Of a stretch of DNA of 8,996 bases, positions 1-5,504 are shown piece by piece. A model generated the notes under the pieces. It saw only the letters and a list, made by a program, of their open reading frames with translations. It had not been told where the DNA came from and searched no databases. Source of the DNA: Acidobacteriota bacterium (GTDB lineage: Bacteria; Acidobacteriota; Terriglobia; Terriglobales; Acidobacteriaceae); NCBI GenBank assembly GCA_021805265.1, contig JAJZFR010000081.1:1-8996 (forward strand). Direction: 5' to 3'. The stretch's first letter is position 1; each line of letters opens with the position of its first letter. The position numbers and the translations under genes are program-made.

Positions 1-653
1 TGTTTGACAATGTTCTGGCGCAGCATGGGTTCGCCGTTCTGCACACGGATGGACGCGGGTCAGGTCGGCGCGGGCGCGATTTTGCGCAGGCCGCGTATCA
101 CGATTTTGGCCCGGTGCAGTTTCAGGATCAAATTGCCATTGCCGACGCGGCGCTCAAGATGTATCCGCAACTGGACGCGAAGCGGCAGGGATGGTGGGGA
201 TGGAGCTGGGGCGGCACGTTTACGCTCTACGCGCTTACCCACTCGGATCGATTTCGCGCCGGTGTTTCCGTGGCTCCGGTGACGGACTGGCGCAACTACG
301 ACTCGATCTATACCGAGCGCTACATGAGCGAGCCAGCCGAATTCACTTCCGGCTATCATGACTTTTCCGTGGTCAATTTTGCAGGAAATCTGAAAGGACA
401 TCTGCTGCTGGTGCATGGCACGGGCGACGATAATGTGCATCTCGAAAACACGATTCAGTTTGTCCAGCAGATGACGGTGAACAACGTGCCGTACTCGCTG
501 AATCTCTATCCACGCAAGACGCATTCGATTGCAGGAGACGAGGTCAGGCCGCACTTGTACAACAGCATCCTGTCGCACTTCGAGCAGTACCTGCTGCCGC
601 CTGCGACTACCAGCGTTTCCGCAAGTGCTGCTGCTGGAGCTACGACGAAATGA
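1..653 (+). CDS. S9 family (dipeptidyl peptidase IV-like) serine peptidase, C-terminal part
   Basis: This is the last ~216 codons of a serine peptidase; the reading frame is open from base 3 and the N-terminal beta-propeller lies off the left edge. The visible part is the alpha/beta-hydrolase domain. It opens with an HTDGRGSGRRGRDF block, as in the prolyl oligopeptidase/DPP IV family. The nucleophile elbow GWSWGG puts the catalytic Ser at 204-206. HGTGDDNVH supplies the acid (Asp at 426-428) and KTHSIAG the His (522-524), so the triad is complete and the enzyme is probably active. The DDNVH form is the DPP IV-type (S9B) signature, so release of N-terminal dipeptides from peptides is the likely reaction, probably in the periplasm or outside the cell. 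No signal peptide can be seen because the start is missing. The C-terminus ends in an Ala/Ser/Thr-rich tail. The stop overlaps the next gene's ATG (ATGA). Confidence 0.93.
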   Translation, partial: FDNVLAQHGFAVLHTDGRGSGRRGRDFAQAAYHDFGPVQFQDQIAIADAALKMYPQLDAKRQGWWGWSWGGTFTLYALTHSDRFRAGVSVAPVTDWRNYDSIYTERYMSEPAEFTSGYHDFSVVNFAGNLKGHLLLVHGTGDDNVHLENTIQFVQQMTVNNVPYSLNLYPRKTHSIAGDEVRPHLYNSILSHFEQYLLPPATTSVSASAAAGATTK

Positions 654-1639
654 CGGATGTTCGCAGCGAGCTGGGACTGGGTGATGGGCTGGGAGGCGGG
701 GCTGCGCGGCACCCATCGGAGCTGCATTCCGCCGAGCAAGATTCAGTCAAGCATCATCCGGCTGAGCGGGCGGATACGGACGCGTTGATTCGCGGTCGCG
801 CCAGCGTAGGCGACTTCGAGATCACCGTGCTTACGGACGGATTTTTTTATCTCGACGGCGGCGCGATGTTTGGCGTGATTCCGAAGCCGCTGTGGCGGAA
901 GCGCGCCCCAGCGGATGCGGAGAACCACATCCTATTGGGAACCAATACGGTGGTGATGCGCGACGGCAAACGGACCATCGTGATCGAGACTGGCATCGGC
1001 GACAAACTCAGCGAAAAACTGCGCAATATCTACGCCGCCAAAGCGCTTCTGCCCGCCGCGTTCGAGGCTGCGGGCATTGCGCCCGAGAGCGTGGATATGG
1101 TGATCAACTCTCATCTCCACTTCGATCACTCGGGTTGGAATACGCGGCGTGATGGAGCGGGGAAACTCACCGCGACATTTCCCAATGCGCGCTATTTTGC
1201 GCAGCGGGGCGAGGTCGAGGACGGCCGCAGGCAGCGCGAGCGCGACGGCGTGAGTTACATGGCCGATAACTACGAGCCGCTCGTAGCCAGCGGACAGATG
1301 ACTCTGCTCGATGGCGCGGCGGAGATTGCGCCGGGAATTCGCGTCGAGCTGTTTCCCGGCCACACGCCGCAGTTGCAGGCGATTCATATCGAGTCCGGCG
1401 GCGAACATGCCTGCTACATCTCCGATCTGATTCCCACCAGCGCGCACCTCGACCTGACGTGGGGAATGGGCTACGATCTCGATCCGCTCACGGTCATCGA
1501 GCAGCGGAAGCGTTTTTATGCGCACGCCATTCCCGAGCAATGGCTGGTGCTGTTCACGCACGATCACCACACGCCGTTCGGTCATGTGGAGTGGAACGAG
1601 CGCGGGCGGCCCGTGCTGCGCGCTGCGAATGTCAAGTGA
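650..1639 (+). CDS. MBL-fold metallo-hydrolase
   Basis: A 329-residue metallo-beta-lactamase-fold hydrolase. The zinc-binding HxHxDH motif is present as HLHFDH at residues 155-160. Further metal ligands are likely His238 in FPGHTP, Asp259 in YISDL and a His in the cluster FTHDHH (304-307). This layout resembles the lactonase and methyl parathion hydrolase-like branch, but the natural substrate cannot be read from the sequence. No signal peptide is visible, so it is probably cytoplasmic. The ATG at 650 overlaps the peptidase TGA by 4 bp, with GGAG about 12 bases upstream, which implies translational coupling. The first ~53 residues are not typical of the fold, which begins at GDFEITVLTDG. A later start such as the TTG near 785 is possible but has no good ribosome binding site. 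Family assignment is firm, function is not. Confidence 0.92.
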   Translation: MTDVRSELGLGDGLGGGAARHPSELHSAEQDSVKHHPAERADTDALIRGRASVGDFEITVLTDGFFYLDGGAMFGVIPKPLWRKRAPADAENHILLGTNTVVMRDGKRTIVIETGIGDKLSEKLRNIYAAKALLPAAFEAAGIAPESVDMVINSHLHFDHSGWNTRRDGAGKLTATFPNARYFAQRGEVEDGRRQRERDGVSYMADNYEPLVASGQMTLLDGAAEIAPGIRVELFPGHTPQLQAIHIESGGEHACYISDLIPTSAHLDLTWGMGYDLDPLTVIEQRKRFYAHAIPEQWLVLFTHDHHTPFGHVEWNERGRPVLRAANVK

Positions 1640-1650
1640 GGGATGGAGCG

Positions 1651-2016
1651 ATGAACGACGAGGATTTGAGTGACCATCTGCGCAGGCTCGAAGGGCAATT
1701 GCTCGACCCGAATTTTCGCAGGGATTCCGGGAGGGTGGAAGCGCTGCTCGATGAGGAATTCTGCGAATTCGGAGCGTCGGGAAGAGTGTGGACGCGAGCC
1801 GAAATTCTACTGCTTCTGATGACCGAGAAAAATTACGAAACGCCCACTATCGAAGCGTTTCACGTGCGGGAAATTTCAGTCGATGCCGCACTGGTGACTT
1901 ACCGCGCGGTAAGTCCATCGCGAACCAGCCTGCGTAGTTCTCTGTGGAAGCTGCAGGCTACCGGGTGGCGGATGGTCTTTCATCAGGGAACGCTGGCAGT
2001 GCCTGATCCTGGCTGA
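1651..2016 (+). CDS. DUF4440 / NTF2-like small protein
   Basis: A 121-residue protein with the pattern of the DUF4440 branch of the SnoaL/NTF2-like cone fold: an N-terminal helix (LEGQLLDP), then LLDEEFCEFGASGRVWTRAEI (residues 32-52), and a C-terminal strand WRMVFHQGT (106-114). Such proteins are small alpha+beta domains; many bind small ligands or act as accessory folds, and no catalytic residues are diagnostic here. The ATG at 1651 is preceded by GAGGG at 1638-1642 with an 8-base gap. It starts 11 bases after the MBL gene stop, so it is probably the third gene of the same transcript. The frame is open further upstream (to 1459), but that part overlaps the MBL gene and reads as an out-of-frame shadow, so the short start was chosen. 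The stop codon lies inside a hairpin shared with the convergent MarC gene. Confidence 0.85.
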   Translation: MNDEDLSDHLRRLEGQLLDPNFRRDSGRVEALLDEEFCEFGASGRVWTRAEILLLLMTEKNYETPTIEAFHVREISVDAALVTYRAVSPSRTSLRSSLWKLQATGWRMVFHQGTLAVPDPG

Positions 2017-2033
2017 AGAATCAGCACAGGGTC
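2005..2033. terminator. Hairpin at convergent gene ends (putative terminator)
   Basis: CCTG (2008-2011) and GCTGA (2012-2016) pair with TCAGC (2021-2025) and CAGG (2027-2030) around an AGAA loop, with one bulged A at 2026; GA at 2005-2006 can extend the stem with TC at 2032-2033. It sits where the plus-strand DUF4440 gene and the minus-strand MarC gene converge and includes the DUF4440 stop codon. There is no T-tract on either strand, so termination is inferred from position and structure only. Confidence 0.4.
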
Positions 2034-2065
2034 AAAACTGGGTGAGCGGAATCAGCGCAGGGTCA
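2018..2065. repeat. 17-bp direct repeat at the MarC 3' end
   Basis: GAATCAGCACAGGGTCA at 2018-2034 recurs as GAATCAGCGCAGGGTCA at 2049-2065, one mismatch in 17, with a 31-bp period. The right copy contains the MarC stop codon and its last codons (..TLR-stop); read on the minus strand the left copy would give TLC-stop. It looks like a short local duplication of the gene end, leaving a second stop-containing copy just downstream. Confidence 0.65.
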
Positions 2066-2732
2066 GCGCGTAGCTGCGGATGCCGCTGGCGAGAATCTGG
2101 ACGCCGATGCAGAAGAGGATGAACGAGGAAAGCCGCATGAGGACTGTCGTTCCTGACTTTCCCAGCATCTGTGCGGCGTTGCGTGCCCAGCGATAGCAGA
2201 TAAAAATAATGGCGCAGAGAATGACGCTGCCGAGCAGCGACGCGGCGAGCACGAGGGGTGAAAGAAAGTTTGTCGCGTGGAGCTGGGTGGGCAGGTGAGC
2301 GCCGAGCGCAACGGCGACGGAGATCGAGCCAGGACCGACGGTAATGGGCAGCGTGTAGGGGTAGAATGCCTGAGCCAGCACCTCCTCGGGGTTGGGCGTG
2401 GCGGGCTTGTCCTTCTGCGCGTCCTTGGTCAGTAGCTGCCAGCCGTTGGCCGCAACGATCAGGCCGCCGCCGATCTGTACCGCGTAGAGCGAGATGCCGA
2501 AGAAGGAAAGGATCTTTCCCCCGATCAGCATCGAGGCGATCAACAGGAAAAAACTGTAGACGGTAATGCGCGAGGCCAGCTTGCGCTGCAGCGCAACATC
2601 GACCGACTCGACCATGGCGAGGAAGACGGCAGCGCTGCCGATGGGGTTGACGATAGGAAACAGCGTGGCGAGAACCAGGATAGAGGCTTCGAGCACACGG
2701 GAGACATCGTTGAACAAACTGGCGAGTGGCAT
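2052..2732 (-). CDS. MarC family integral membrane protein
   Basis: A 226-residue membrane protein of the MarC (UPF0056) family, the usual length for the group. Two family signatures are clear: FPIVNPIG at residues 25-32 and FYPYTLPITVGPGSI at 123-137. About six hydrophobic segments can be seen (roughly 14-36, 55-77, 82-102, 123-145, 157-180 and 200-220), with a charged loop KDAQKDKPATPNPEE in the middle, so it is an inner-membrane protein. The family is annotated as a putative transporter; E. coli MarC was once linked to multiple antibiotic resistance, but a substrate is not established. AGGAG (2738-2742 on the plus strand as CTCCT) lies 5 bases before the ATG. The receiver gene upstream is on the same strand, 144 bp away, with a terminator-like hairpin between, so MarC probably has its own promoter. 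Confidence 0.95.
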   Translation of the reverse strand: MPLASLFNDVSRVLEASILVLATLFPIVNPIGSAAVFLAMVESVDVALQRKLASRITVYSFFLLIASMLIGGKILSFFGISLYAVQIGGGLIVAANGWQLLTKDAQKDKPATPNPEEVLAQAFYPYTLPITVGPGSISVAVALGAHLPTQLHATNFLSPLVLAASLLGSVILCAIIFICYRWARNAAQMLGKSGTTVLMRLSSFILFCIGVQILASGIRSYALTLR

Positions 2733-2808
2733 GACTGCTCCTGATTTTAGGGCATTTTCCGAAATCCTGTGAACTGCCCGAAAGCTGTCAGGATGGATGT
2801 TTCCTGAG

Positions 2809-2840
2809 AAAAAATCCAGTCAGCATGGTGATTCTGGATT
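2809..2840 (-). terminator. Rho-independent-like terminator after the receiver gene
   Basis: Read on the minus strand, AATCCAG (2840-2834) and CTGGATT (2819-2813) form a 7-bp stem around a 14-base loop, followed directly by TTTT (2812-2809), so six T in a row including the stem end. It begins 37 bases after the receiver gene stop, the expected place for its terminator. An outer pair, GGATGGA (2791-2797) and TCCATCC (2840-2846), could form a competing fold. The stem is AT-rich for a GC-rich host, which lowers confidence. Confidence 0.55.
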
Positions 2841-2876
2841 CCATCCTTCCGGAAAATGACATAAATGAGCGAGCGA

Positions 2877-3326
2877 TCAGGAGGCTTGCGCCGCTGGGAT
2901 GCCGGGAATGCTCATCTGCAGGGGATTGGGCACGAACTGGGGCTGAGTCGCCTTGCGCGGGCCGCGTTTGCGCGCGCTCATCACGCGGATGCGCTCGAGG
3001 ATTTCGGCTGGCGAGCAGCAGCCTTTGCCGAGGAAGGCGTCAGCCTGGTGCGCTCGTTCCCCCGACCGTACCGAGTCGCTGACCAGGATCATCGGCACCT
3101 CGGCGGAGATTTCCTTCAGGTGCCCGACCAATGCGTTGCCGTCCATCTGTGGCAGCTTGAGTTCGACCAGGGCGAGGTCGATTGCCTGGCCGGTGAAGGC
3201 AGCGATGGCGTCCCGCGCTGTCGTTGCCGTGAGGACGCGGAAGCCGCGGGTTTCAAGCAGAAATTTACGGACGGAAAGAGTTCGTTCGTTGTTGTCTACG
3301 CAGAGGATGATCTTCTTGGGTCGCAT
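2877..3326 (-). CDS. Stand-alone response-regulator receiver protein with Glu at the phosphoacceptor site
   Basis: A 149-residue protein that is essentially one CheY-like receiver domain plus a basic, Pro/Gln-rich tail (residues ~115-149). The acidic pocket is D11-N12 in CVDNNE, the conserved Ser/Thr is S83 in ILVSDS and the conserved Lys is K101 in AFLGKG. In the strand that normally reads LxLxDxxMPxMDG the sequence is LALVELKLPQMDG, with Glu55 (codon GAA) where the phosphorylated Asp should be. Asp-to-Glu at this site sometimes mimics the phosphorylated state, so this may be a constitutive or phosphorylation-independent receiver; that is inference. There is no DNA-binding or enzymatic output domain, and no histidine kinase gene next to it. 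AAGGAG at 3339-3344 lies 12 bases upstream of the ATG, a rather long spacing. It is cytoplasmic; its partner is unknown. Confidence 0.9.
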   Translation of the reverse strand: MRPKKIILCVDNNERTLSVRKFLLETRGFRVLTATTARDAIAAFTGQAIDLALVELKLPQMDGNALVGHLKEISAEVPMILVSDSVRSGERAHQADAFLGKGCCSPAEILERIRVMSARKRGPRKATQPQFVPNPLQMSIPGIPAAQAS

Positions 3327-3769
3327 GTAGTCGGGTTGCTCCTTACAGGGATAAAAATGCAGCGTGTTCCGGATGGATGACTGAGCGGACAGAGTTCTCC
3401 TGTCTGGGTCAGCGACACAGTTTGTGTTGCCATTCCCGGAACCGCAGAGGGGAAGGACAACGGGTTAAATTTTGTTTCGGATTCTTCGTCCGAGATGGTC
3501 CCGCAGCGCGAGGCTGAGGGACTCAACGAGGCGGGTAAACGAGCAGCCTGGGCGGCGGACCTGGCAGCGGATCAGGCAGCAGATCGGGCAGCGAATCAAG
3601 CAGGTGTAAACCAGCAACGTTTCCCGAGAGTACGGTGAGCCGGAGGATCGCGCAACAGGGAAAAATGAGCGAAATCCAATGCAGTCTCGCGGTGGAACTC
3701 TGCGTAACTTTTCCATGCGTCTTGTTTGCTGTGACTTGGCTTGCGTGTGCCCTGTTGAAAGCGTGTGTA
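3327..3769. other. 443-bp intergenic region between the receiver and PhzF genes
   Basis: Both neighbours are on the minus strand, so this should hold the end of the PhzF transcript and the promoter of the receiver gene. I see no convincing -35/-10 pair and no classic terminator. Short open frames (for example minus 3465-3716, starting at an ATG without a Shine-Dalgarno) have no recognisable protein character and were not called. The one distinct element is the 12-bp tandem repeat at 3548-3603. Confidence 0.6.
3548..3603. repeat. 12-bp imperfect tandem repeat, about 4.7 copies
   Basis: Successive units are CTGGGCGGCGGA (3548-3559), CCTGGCAGCGGA (3560-3571), TCAGGCAGCAGA (3572-3583), TCGGGCAGCGAA (3584-3595) and a partial TCAAGCAG (3596-3603). 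The core is GGCAGCRGA. The 12-bp unit preserves reading frame, and on the minus strand one frame reads as a four-residue LPDL/LPDP repeat and another as a Cys-rich repeat, but no credible gene spans it. Confidence 0.75.
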
Positions 3770-4771
3770 TTACGGCAGGAAAAGCGTGCCCTTTGCCACA
3801 AGGACGGTGCTTCCAGTGACACGAACTTCGCCGACGACGAGGCCGCCGAGTGGCTTGGGCGGGAGGAGTTTTGCGCTAAGAAAGAGATCGCTGGGGCGGC
3901 CGATTTCGATGCCCTGACGGAGATGAATTTTCTGCTCGGAGGGAACGGCACCGTGAGCGACGAGGTAGCTGATGGCGCACCCGGCCGCGGAGCCAGTGGC
4001 GGGGTCTTCGCCGCCATGGAACTGCATGCGGGCGCGCCACGGCGGCAGGGAATTGTGGAGTGGCTCCGTCTCCGGGCCGAGGACGTAGAACCAGCGCGCG
4101 CCCAGCGGGCGCAGGTAGGCGCGGGCTTCCTCCTGGCGAACACGGAGGTGACTCAACGATGAGGCCGACCACAGCGGGACAATGGCGAAGGCGGTGCCCG
4201 TCGAGACGATCTGGACGGGCCGCTCGGGGTCAAGGTCTTCCTCTTCGAGGCCGATGATGGCGGCGACGGTGGAGCGGTCGAGTTCTGCTAAGAACTCAGG
4301 GTCGCGCTGGGTCATTTCGCCGCGCGCGGGCCACGGGGATTCCGCCGTGGAACGAGGTTTGAAGCGGACGGGAATGGTTCCCACGTTGAGCGCGAGACGA
4401 ACCCATTCGCCGGGCTCGAGTTCGCCTGGCTTGAGGTCGTCAGCGGAGTCGTCGCCGATCATCGAGACGCACTCGGAGAGGCACTCGGGCGCGATGGCGC
4501 GGAGCAGGCTTGCAGTGCCGAGCGTGGGATGGCCCGCGAAGGGCAATTCCTCCTCGGTGGTGAAGATGCGCGTCCGGACGCCTTCGGCGCGCTCGGTGAC
4601 GGGGTCCCGACGCTCGACAAAGGTCGTCTCAGAGAGATTCATCTCGCGCGCGATGGACTGCATGGTCTCGGCAGAAACTCCGGCGGCGTTGGGAAAGACG
4701 GCCAGGGGATTGCCTGCGAGTCTGGTTTCGGTAAAGACATCCAGAACAAAGTATTCGAGGGAGTCGGACAC
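3770..4771 (-). CDS. PhzF family isomerase/epimerase-like protein
   Basis: A 333-residue protein of the PhzF fold (two diaminopimelate-epimerase-like halves). The typical start YFVLDVFTETRLAGNPLAVF is at residues 7-26, the catalytic Glu is E48 in MNLSETTFV, ELPFAGHPTLGTA is at 75-87, and the signature EDPATGSAAG at 255-264. The key residues of the family are therefore intact. PhzF itself isomerises a phenazine precursor, but no other phenazine genes are here, so the substrate is unknown. I chose the GTG at 4769-4771: GGAGA (TCTCC at 4779-4783 on the plus strand) lies 7 bases upstream and the family fold begins just after. The frame stays open to a TTG at 4844-4846, which lacks a ribosome binding site and would add 25 unconserved residues. 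The 83-residue gene upstream is on the same strand 98 bp away and may be cotranscribed. Confidence 0.9.
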   Translation of the reverse strand: MSDSLEYFVLDVFTETRLAGNPLAVFPNAAGVSAETMQSIAREMNLSETTFVERRDPVTERAEGVRTRIFTTEEELPFAGHPTLGTASLLRAIAPECLSECVSMIGDDSADDLKPGELEPGEWVRLALNVGTIPVRFKPRSTAESPWPARGEMTQRDPEFLAELDRSTVAAIIGLEEEDLDPERPVQIVSTGTAFAIVPLWSASSLSHLRVRQEEARAYLRPLGARWFYVLGPETEPLHNSLPPWRARMQFHGGEDPATGSAAGCAISYLVAHGAVPSEQKIHLRQGIEIGRPSDLFLSAKLLPPKPLGGLVVGEVRVTGSTVLVAKGTLFLP

Positions 4772-4778
4772 GAGAATT

Positions 4779-4783
4779 TCTCC
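4779..4783 (-). promoter_or_regulatory. Ribosome binding site that decides the PhzF start
   Basis: GGAGA on the minus strand lies 7 bases before the GTG at 4769-4771. The only upstream alternative, the TTG at 4844-4846, is preceded by a sequence without purine-rich character. This supports the shorter protein. Confidence 0.6.
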
Positions 4784-4869
4784 AGGCTGGTTTTGGATGC
4801 CTGGATCGAGTTTACGCGGAGAAGGCTGTAGGCCCGGTTCTTTCAAGGAAAACGCGGCAAGCGGAGGAG

Positions 4870-5121
4870 TTAAATTTCGATGAGCGGGCGGGTGAGTCTG
4901 GTCCTTGCCTGGTCGAGGAAGAGGCGCATGCGCAGAGCTTCGGCGCGCTGGATTGCGATCAGCTTGCGGTGCCGTCGGAGGTGGTCTTCGTTGTCGAGCG
5001 CCGGGAGCGCAAGCTCGTCGCTGGCCGCGTCGCGTTCGAGTTTCGCGATGCGTTCTTCGACGGTCTTTCGGAAGCGCGGGCTGATCTCGAATATCTCGTA
5101 GGTGTGCGGTCGGGTTTGCAT
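4870..5121 (-). CDS. Small charged helical protein, unknown function
   Basis: An 83-residue protein not recognised as a known family. It is very rich in Arg, Glu, Leu and Ala and has no hydrophobic segment, so it should be a soluble, largely alpha-helical, possibly coiled-coil protein. Residues 14-33 (SPRFRKTVEERIAKLERDAA) and 48-80 look like two amphipathic helices joined by a short LPALDNED linker, compatible with a helical hairpin. The ATG is preceded by GAGG with about 7 bases of spacing, which supports a real start. It lies 98 bp upstream of the PhzF-like gene on the same strand and may lead that transcript. Alternatives are a spurious frame in GC-rich DNA; the good ribosome binding site and natural composition argue against that. 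Confidence 0.6.
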   Translation of the reverse strand: MQTRPHTYEIFEISPRFRKTVEERIAKLERDAASDELALPALDNEDHLRRHRKLIAIQRAEALRMRLFLDQARTRLTRPLIEI

Positions 5122-5296
5122 CGTGCTACCTCGGAACGAAACGATTTCGCCGGAAAAATTTTCGCCTTCTGGGCTAAAGTTTCCGACTTACCTGCCGATG
5201 ATAGTGTTTCGTGTGGTACTGCGCCAGAGTACATCGGTGTAGCGAAAGGTGCATGGTCGAGCCGAACGCTGTATGAAAACCGGACAGCGGTACGCG

Positions 5297-5319
5297 AATC
5301 CGACAGTATCCGGATTTTT
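5297..5319 (+). terminator. Terminator-like hairpin with T-tract, no obvious gene upstream
   Basis: AATCCG (5297-5302) pairs with CGGATT (5311-5316) around an 8-base loop, and the stem runs into a T-tract (five T at 5315-5319). It would work on the plus strand, but the nearest upstream annotated gene is on the minus strand. The stem is only 6 bp, so it may be chance, a barrier to readthrough into the methyltransferase, or an attenuator. Confidence 0.3.
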
Positions 5320-5359
5320 GCTCCGTCTCGGTGATTGGCTGGCGGGCATAGCGAGTGCT

Positions 5360-5438
5360 CGGTTTGATTCTCGGTCTGGCAGTGCCAAACCGGGTTGCCG
5401 GACCAGTTGTCCACAGAGATGGTGCCGTTTGTGGGTCC
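5360..5438. repeat. Nested inverted repeats upstream of the methyltransferase
   Basis: CGGTTTG (5360-5366) is matched by CAAACCG (5386-5392), and inside this lies the palindrome TGGCA-G-TGCCA (5377-5387). Just downstream GGACC (5400-5404) is matched by GGTCC (5434-5438), enclosing CCACA (5411-5415) and TGTGG (5430-5434). They could be operator sites for control of the restriction-modification genes or RNA hairpins; the sequence alone does not decide. Confidence 0.45.
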
Positions 5439-5465
5439 ACCAGGCAAAAATCAAATCAACAATCG

Positions 5466-5504
5466 AGCCGCTAACGGATAAGCTAAAGAGAGGACAAAGC
5501 GGCT
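5466..5504 (+). promoter_or_regulatory. Hairpin enclosing the methyltransferase ribosome binding site
   Basis: AGCCGCT (5466-5472) is an exact inverted repeat of AGCGGCT (5498-5504), which ends at the base before the ATG at 5505. The 25-base loop holds the purine-rich GAGAGGA (5488-5494), the only Shine-Dalgarno candidate, at 11 bases from the ATG. Folding would present the ribosome site in a loop and shorten its distance to the start codon, so it could tune translation. Confidence 0.4.

Larger units (their letters stand above)
5122..5504. other. 383-bp divergent intergenic region upstream of the methyltransferase
   Basis: It separates the minus-strand 83-residue gene from the plus-strand methyltransferase and must hold both promoters, though I cannot point to a convincing -35/-10 pair for either. 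It contains inverted repeats at 5360-5392 and 5400-5438, a terminator-like hairpin at 5297-5319 and a hairpin abutting the methyltransferase ATG. Several frames on both strands are open here but none has a good start or recognisable protein character. No controller (C-protein) gene is present. Confidence 0.6.

Noticed and set aside
2744..2773. Sigma70-like pair before MarC on the minus strand (TTCACA, 18-base gap, TAAAAT).
   Set aside because: Transcription would begin only a few bases before the ATG and cut off the AGGAG ribosome site, so it is probably a chance match.
3465..3716. 83-codon minus-strand open frame with a Cys-rich repeat in the gap before the PhzF stop.
   Set aside because: It has no Shine-Dalgarno, its repeat comes from the 12-bp DNA repeat, and the rest has no protein-like conservation pattern that I recognise.
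3635..4162. 175-codon plus-strand open frame opposite the PhzF gene.
   Set aside because: Most of it is antisense to a clear PhzF coding region and it shows no recognisable domain.
4772..4846. Extension of the PhzF-like protein to the TTG at 4844-4846.
   Set aside because: There is no ribosome binding site and the added 25 residues are not family-like; the GTG at 4769-4771 has a well-spaced GGAGA.
5407..5415. TTGTCCACA resembling a DnaA box.
   Set aside because: It is a single imperfect copy with no further boxes, AT-rich region or replication genes nearby, so no origin is supported.
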